Source of the DNA: Winogradskyella sp.
GTDB lineage: Bacteria > Bacteroidota > Bacteroidia > Flavobacteriales > Flavobacteriaceae
Direction: 5' to 3'
Assembly: GCA_013002225.1 (NCBI GenBank)
Contig: JABDKL010000083.1
Span: 1 to 64,000 of the forward strand
DNA: 64,000 nucleotides
The notes beneath the pieces are model-generated. The model was given only the letters and a program-made list of their open reading frames with translations. It was not told the origin of the DNA and made no database searches. Below, piece by piece: positions 61,545-64,000 of the stretch. A program made the translations under genes and the position numbers. The stretch's first letter is position 1; every line of letters begins with the position of its first letter.

Positions 61545-62124
61545 AAGCATTTATTTTCTTCTACTGTGTTTGTTTTCAATAATCCTTTCTAATGCTCAGA
61601 TAAACAAAGACACCACTCAAATAGGTGCTAGTAAAGAGTTAACAATTATTGATAACGACCTTGTAAAGCGTGCAGAAATAGATCCCTTAAGACCATCAAA
61701 AGCTGCATTTTATTCTGCCGTACTTCCTGGTTTAGGACAAGCCTACAATAAAAAATACTGGAAAATCCCAATAGTCTGGGGTGCTATAGGTACAGGAATT
61801 TATTTTTACATCGCAAACGACAATCAATTTGACAGGTATAGAAGTGCTTACAAAAGACGACTGGCTGGATTTGAAGATGATGAATTTTTTGGACAAATAT
61901 CCGATGACGGCTTAATAAGAGCTCAGCAACAATTTAGACGAAATAAAGAAATTTCAGTCCTTGTAACTTTAGGGCTTTATGCTCTTAATATAATAGATGC
62001 CAATGTCGATGCGCATCTACTTCAGTTTAATGTAGATGATAATCTAAGTTTGAGTCCGCATTACCAATACAATCAAATGGAAAACTCCTCAGATTTAGGC
62101 GTTACTCTAAATTTTAAATTCTAA
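61534..62124 (+). CDS. DUF5683 membrane/secreted protein
   Basis: The 196-residue product starts with GTG at 61534, overlapping parB by 11 bases. A signal peptide (IYFLLLCLFSIILSNAQ) precedes the DUF5683 domain: KAAFYSAVLPGLGQAYNKKYW, IPIVWGAIGTGIYFYIAND and YKRRLAG. It has two or three membrane segments. The coupling to parB is tight. Function is unknown; the parAB-DUF5683-dapB-lepB order is shared by many Bacteroidota. Confidence 0.87.
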   Translation: MPSKSIYFLLLCLFSIILSNAQINKDTTQIGASKELTIIDNDLVKRAEIDPLRPSKAAFYSAVLPGLGQAYNKKYWKIPIVWGAIGTGIYFYIANDNQFDRYRSAYKRRLAGFEDDEFFGQISDDGLIRAQQQFRRNKEISVLVTLGLYALNIIDANVDAHLLQFNVDDNLSLSPHYQYNQMENSSDLGVTLNFKF

Positions 62125-62125
62125 A

Positions 62126-62827
62126 ATGAACATTGCATTACTCGGTTATGGCAAAATGGGCAAAAGCATAGAAGCTATTGCTTTAGAACGTGGCCATAAC
62201 ATAGCGTTAAAAATTTCTAAGTCCGACTCTGATTACAGTTTTGAGGATATAGAGGTTGCTATTGATTTTAGCATTCCTACAGCAGCCGTAAATAATATAA
62301 CAATGGCTTTGGAAGCCGGTATTCCTGTAATATCTGGTACGACTGGCTGGTTAGACAAATATGATGAGATTGTAGATTATTGTAATGCAAAAAATGGCAC
62401 TTTTTTATACGCCTCTAATTTTAGTTTGGGCGTCAATCTATTTTTCGAAGTCAACAAAAGACTTAGTGAACTCATGTCTACAGTTAATGGTTATTCGGCT
62501 GAAATAGAAGAAATTCACCATACACAAAAACTAGACGCACCTAGTGGCACCGCTATATCGCTGGCTGAACAGATTATTAAACAATCAAATTTTACAAATT
62601 GGACATTAAATACGCCAAGATCCAACGAACTCTTAATTGATGCTAAACGTATTGAAAATGTCCCTGGAACACATGAAGTCACCTACAATTCTAAAATTGA
62701 TTCCATAAGTATAAAACACACCGCTCATAACAGACAGGGTTTTGCTTTAGGTGCTGTTATTGCAGCTGAATGGATAAAAGATAAAAAGGGTATTTTTACT
62801 ATGAAAGATGTGTTAAACATTGGTTAA
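62126..62827 (+). CDS. dapB: 4-hydroxy-tetrahydrodipicolinate reductase
   Basis: Reduces 4-hydroxy-tetrahydrodipicolinate in lysine and diaminopimelate synthesis. The 233-residue product is shorter than E. coli DapB (273) but has the NADH motif GYGKMGKSIE, STPAAV-type SIPTAAVNNI, SGTTGWLDKY, catalytic EIHHTQKLDAPSGTA and HTAHNRQGFALGA. One base separates it from DUF5683. Confidence 0.94.
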   Translation: MNIALLGYGKMGKSIEAIALERGHNIALKISKSDSDYSFEDIEVAIDFSIPTAAVNNITMALEAGIPVISGTTGWLDKYDEIVDYCNAKNGTFLYASNFSLGVNLFFEVNKRLSELMSTVNGYSAEIEEIHHTQKLDAPSGTAISLAEQIIKQSNFTNWTLNTPRSNELLIDAKRIENVPGTHEVTYNSKIDSISIKHTAHNRQGFALGAVIAAEWIKDKKGIFTMKDVLNIG

Positions 62828-62888
62828 TTTGCCAGATATTTGAAACTAAATAAAATATTTTTCAACTTATTAGACTAAACAACATATT

Positions 62889-64000
62889 ATGACCTGGACG
62901 CAGTGGTTTATATTTTTACTGATTCTTCAAATAATCCATGGACTTGGTACCTGGAAACTTTATATAAAAGCTGGTAGACAAGCATGGGAGGCCTTTGTTC
63001 CTATTTACAATGCCGTTGTTCTTATGAAAATTATATCGCGACCATGGTGGTGGGTTATCATCATGTTTTTGCCGATTGTAAATCTTATTATGATTCCTGC
63101 AGCTTGGGTTGAAACTGCAAGAGCTTTCGGTAAAGACACTAAATTAGATGCATTAATATGTATTGTTACCTTGGGTTTTTATTTATACTATTTAAACTAT
63201 GTAGCTGATGTTAGCTACGTTGAAAATAGAAAATTAAAGCCTAAAACCTCTACTGGCGAGTGGATCACATCCATCCTATTCGCTATTGTAGCTGCAACAA
63301 TTGTACATACATACTTCTTCCAACCCTTTGTAATCCCCTCCTCTTCCCTCGAAAAATCGCTTTTAGTTGGAGACTTTTTAATTGTGAGTAAGTTACATTA
63401 TGGCCCAAGAGCTCCTATGACTACAGTAGCTGCACCAATGGTTCATGATACAATTCCTGTGTTAAAAACTAAATCGTATTTATACGATGATAATTACGAA
63501 GCACGTAAGTCTTCATGGAAAAATAAACTGCAACTGCCTTATTTAAGATTACCTGGTTTTGAAACGATTGAGCGCAATGATATTGTAGTTTTTAATCAAC
63601 CGGCAGATACGCTTTTGGATATGAATAATTTTATACCAGATCGTAATTACTATAAACCGATTGACAAAAAGACTAATTTAGTTAAACGTTGTGTTGGTGT
63701 ACCTGGAGATACTTTAGAAATAAGAAATGGTTATGTATATATTAACGGAAAACAAAACGAATTACCAGATAGAGCCAAGCTTCAGTTTTCATACGAAATA
63801 GCCTTTAAGAGAAATTTACAACCGTCACGCATTTATAGTATTTTAAAAAAACATGATATTACAGATGGATTGGGTAGAGGATTAACTGAAGGTACTTATT
63901 TAATTCCTGCTGCAGCAGATGACGCTATTGCAATGCTTAGGAATCATCCCGAAGTTGCAAGTATTTCACCTTTAAGAAGTGAGAAAGGCGTTGGTGGCCA
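62889..64000 (+). CDS. lepB: Signal peptidase I, C-terminally cut by the window edge
   Basis: The first 370 residues of a membrane serine protease that removes signal peptides. The frame is open to the end of the window. The N-terminus has an extra domain of about 125 residues with membrane helices (WVIIMFLPIVNLIMIPAAW), common in Bacteroidota LepB. The catalytic Ser153 is in PSSSLEKSLLVGDF and the general base Lys266 in VKRCVGVPGD. The residue after the catalytic Ser is Leu where E. coli has Met. It follows dapB by 61 bases. Confidence 0.95.
   Translation, partial: MTWTQWFIFLLILQIIHGLGTWKLYIKAGRQAWEAFVPIYNAVVLMKIISRPWWWVIIMFLPIVNLIMIPAAWVETARAFGKDTKLDALICIVTLGFYLYYLNYVADVSYVENRKLKPKTSTGEWITSILFAIVAATIVHTYFFQPFVIPSSSLEKSLLVGDFLIVSKLHYGPRAPMTTVAAPMVHDTIPVLKTKSYLYDDNYEARKSSWKNKLQLPYLRLPGFETIERNDIVVFNQPADTLLDMNNFIPDRNYYKPIDKKTNLVKRCVGVPGDTLEIRNGYVYINGKQNELPDRAKLQFSYEIAFKRNLQPSRIYSILKKHDITDGLGRGLTEGTYLIPAAADDAIAMLRNHPEVASISPLRSEKGVGG

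Overview
The window is chromosomal DNA from an AT-rich member of the Bacteroidota, most likely a marine Flavobacteriaceae. The evidence is the gene content: a type IX secretion C-terminal sorting domain, two TonB-dependent receptors, nusB-DUF1573-yajC, DUF3276, a split methylmalonyl-CoA mutase, parA-parB-DUF5683-dapB-lepB, and several small proteins that I remember as flavobacterial. Promoters fit the Bacteroidota pattern (TTG, 17-23 nt, TAnnTTTG) and Shine-Dalgarno sequences are absent. I cannot name the genus. No phage, insertion sequence, CRISPR array or rRNA was seen. The only RNA gene found is a tRNA-Pro.

Layout. 1-9.6 kb: guaB, a FecA-like TonB receptor behind a promoter with a palindromic operator candidate, HMG-CoA lyase, a LysE exporter, a secreted spondin-domain protein, pyrD and pepT (divergent), and a YdeI/DUF1801 protein. 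9.6-15.8 kb: a His/Tyr-rich secreted protein, yajC, a DUF1573 lipoprotein, nusB, leucine dehydrogenase, an ABC exporter and a PUR-alpha-like DUF3276 protein. 15.8-29.2 kb: an M14 carboxypeptidase, csaA, a thioredoxin-like protein with a GNAT enzyme, a second TonB receptor, type II NADH dehydrogenase, an ECF sigma factor with a 4-TM partner, plsC, a Nudix hydrolase, a cyclophilin lipoprotein and an M3 peptidase. 29.2-34.9 kb looks more accessory: a stand-alone Pycsar-type membrane effector, a PiT-like permease, an amidohydrolase, small VOC and DUF1801 proteins, a TRIC/UPF0126 channel and a DUF2141 protein. 35-38.4 kb: divergent dps and oxyR, a 65-aa conserved protein, an AIM24/TIGR00266 protein and a DUF4442 protein. 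38.4-43 kb: an envelope module of DUF4870, PadR, PspC and two DUF2807 beta-solenoid proteins. 43-46.5 kb: trxB, small lipoproteins, a membrane protein and an SRAP-fold protein that has lost key catalytic residues. 46.6-51.7 kb: a stress-type cluster (PA2169 helix bundle, topoisomerase IB, hemerythrin, acidic lipoprotein, AraC regulator, DUF6327-holin-YtxH operon). 51.9-64 kb: an aldehyde dehydrogenase, a 50-aa membrane protein, tRNA-Pro, a PQQ sugar dehydrogenase with a lipoprotein cytochrome c, udk-ftsB-mutA-mutB, parA-parB-DUF5683-dapB, and lepB running off the right edge.

How the parts fit. Most of the window is housekeeping: nucleotide synthesis and salvage (guaB, pyrD, udk), propionate/branched-chain metabolism (mutA/mutB, leucine dehydrogenase, HMG-CoA lyase), secretion (yajC, lepB), segregation and division (parAB, ftsB). 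Two stress systems stand out: a peroxide pair (oxyR/dps) whose OxyR keeps both redox cysteines at residues 199 and 208, and the cluster around the AraC-type regulator at 49.7 kb. The most unusual items are the SRAP-fold protein at 45.4-46.1 kb lacking Cys2 and the catalytic Glu, the Pycsar-type effector without a visible cyclase at 29.3 kb, and several proteins too short for routine gene calling.
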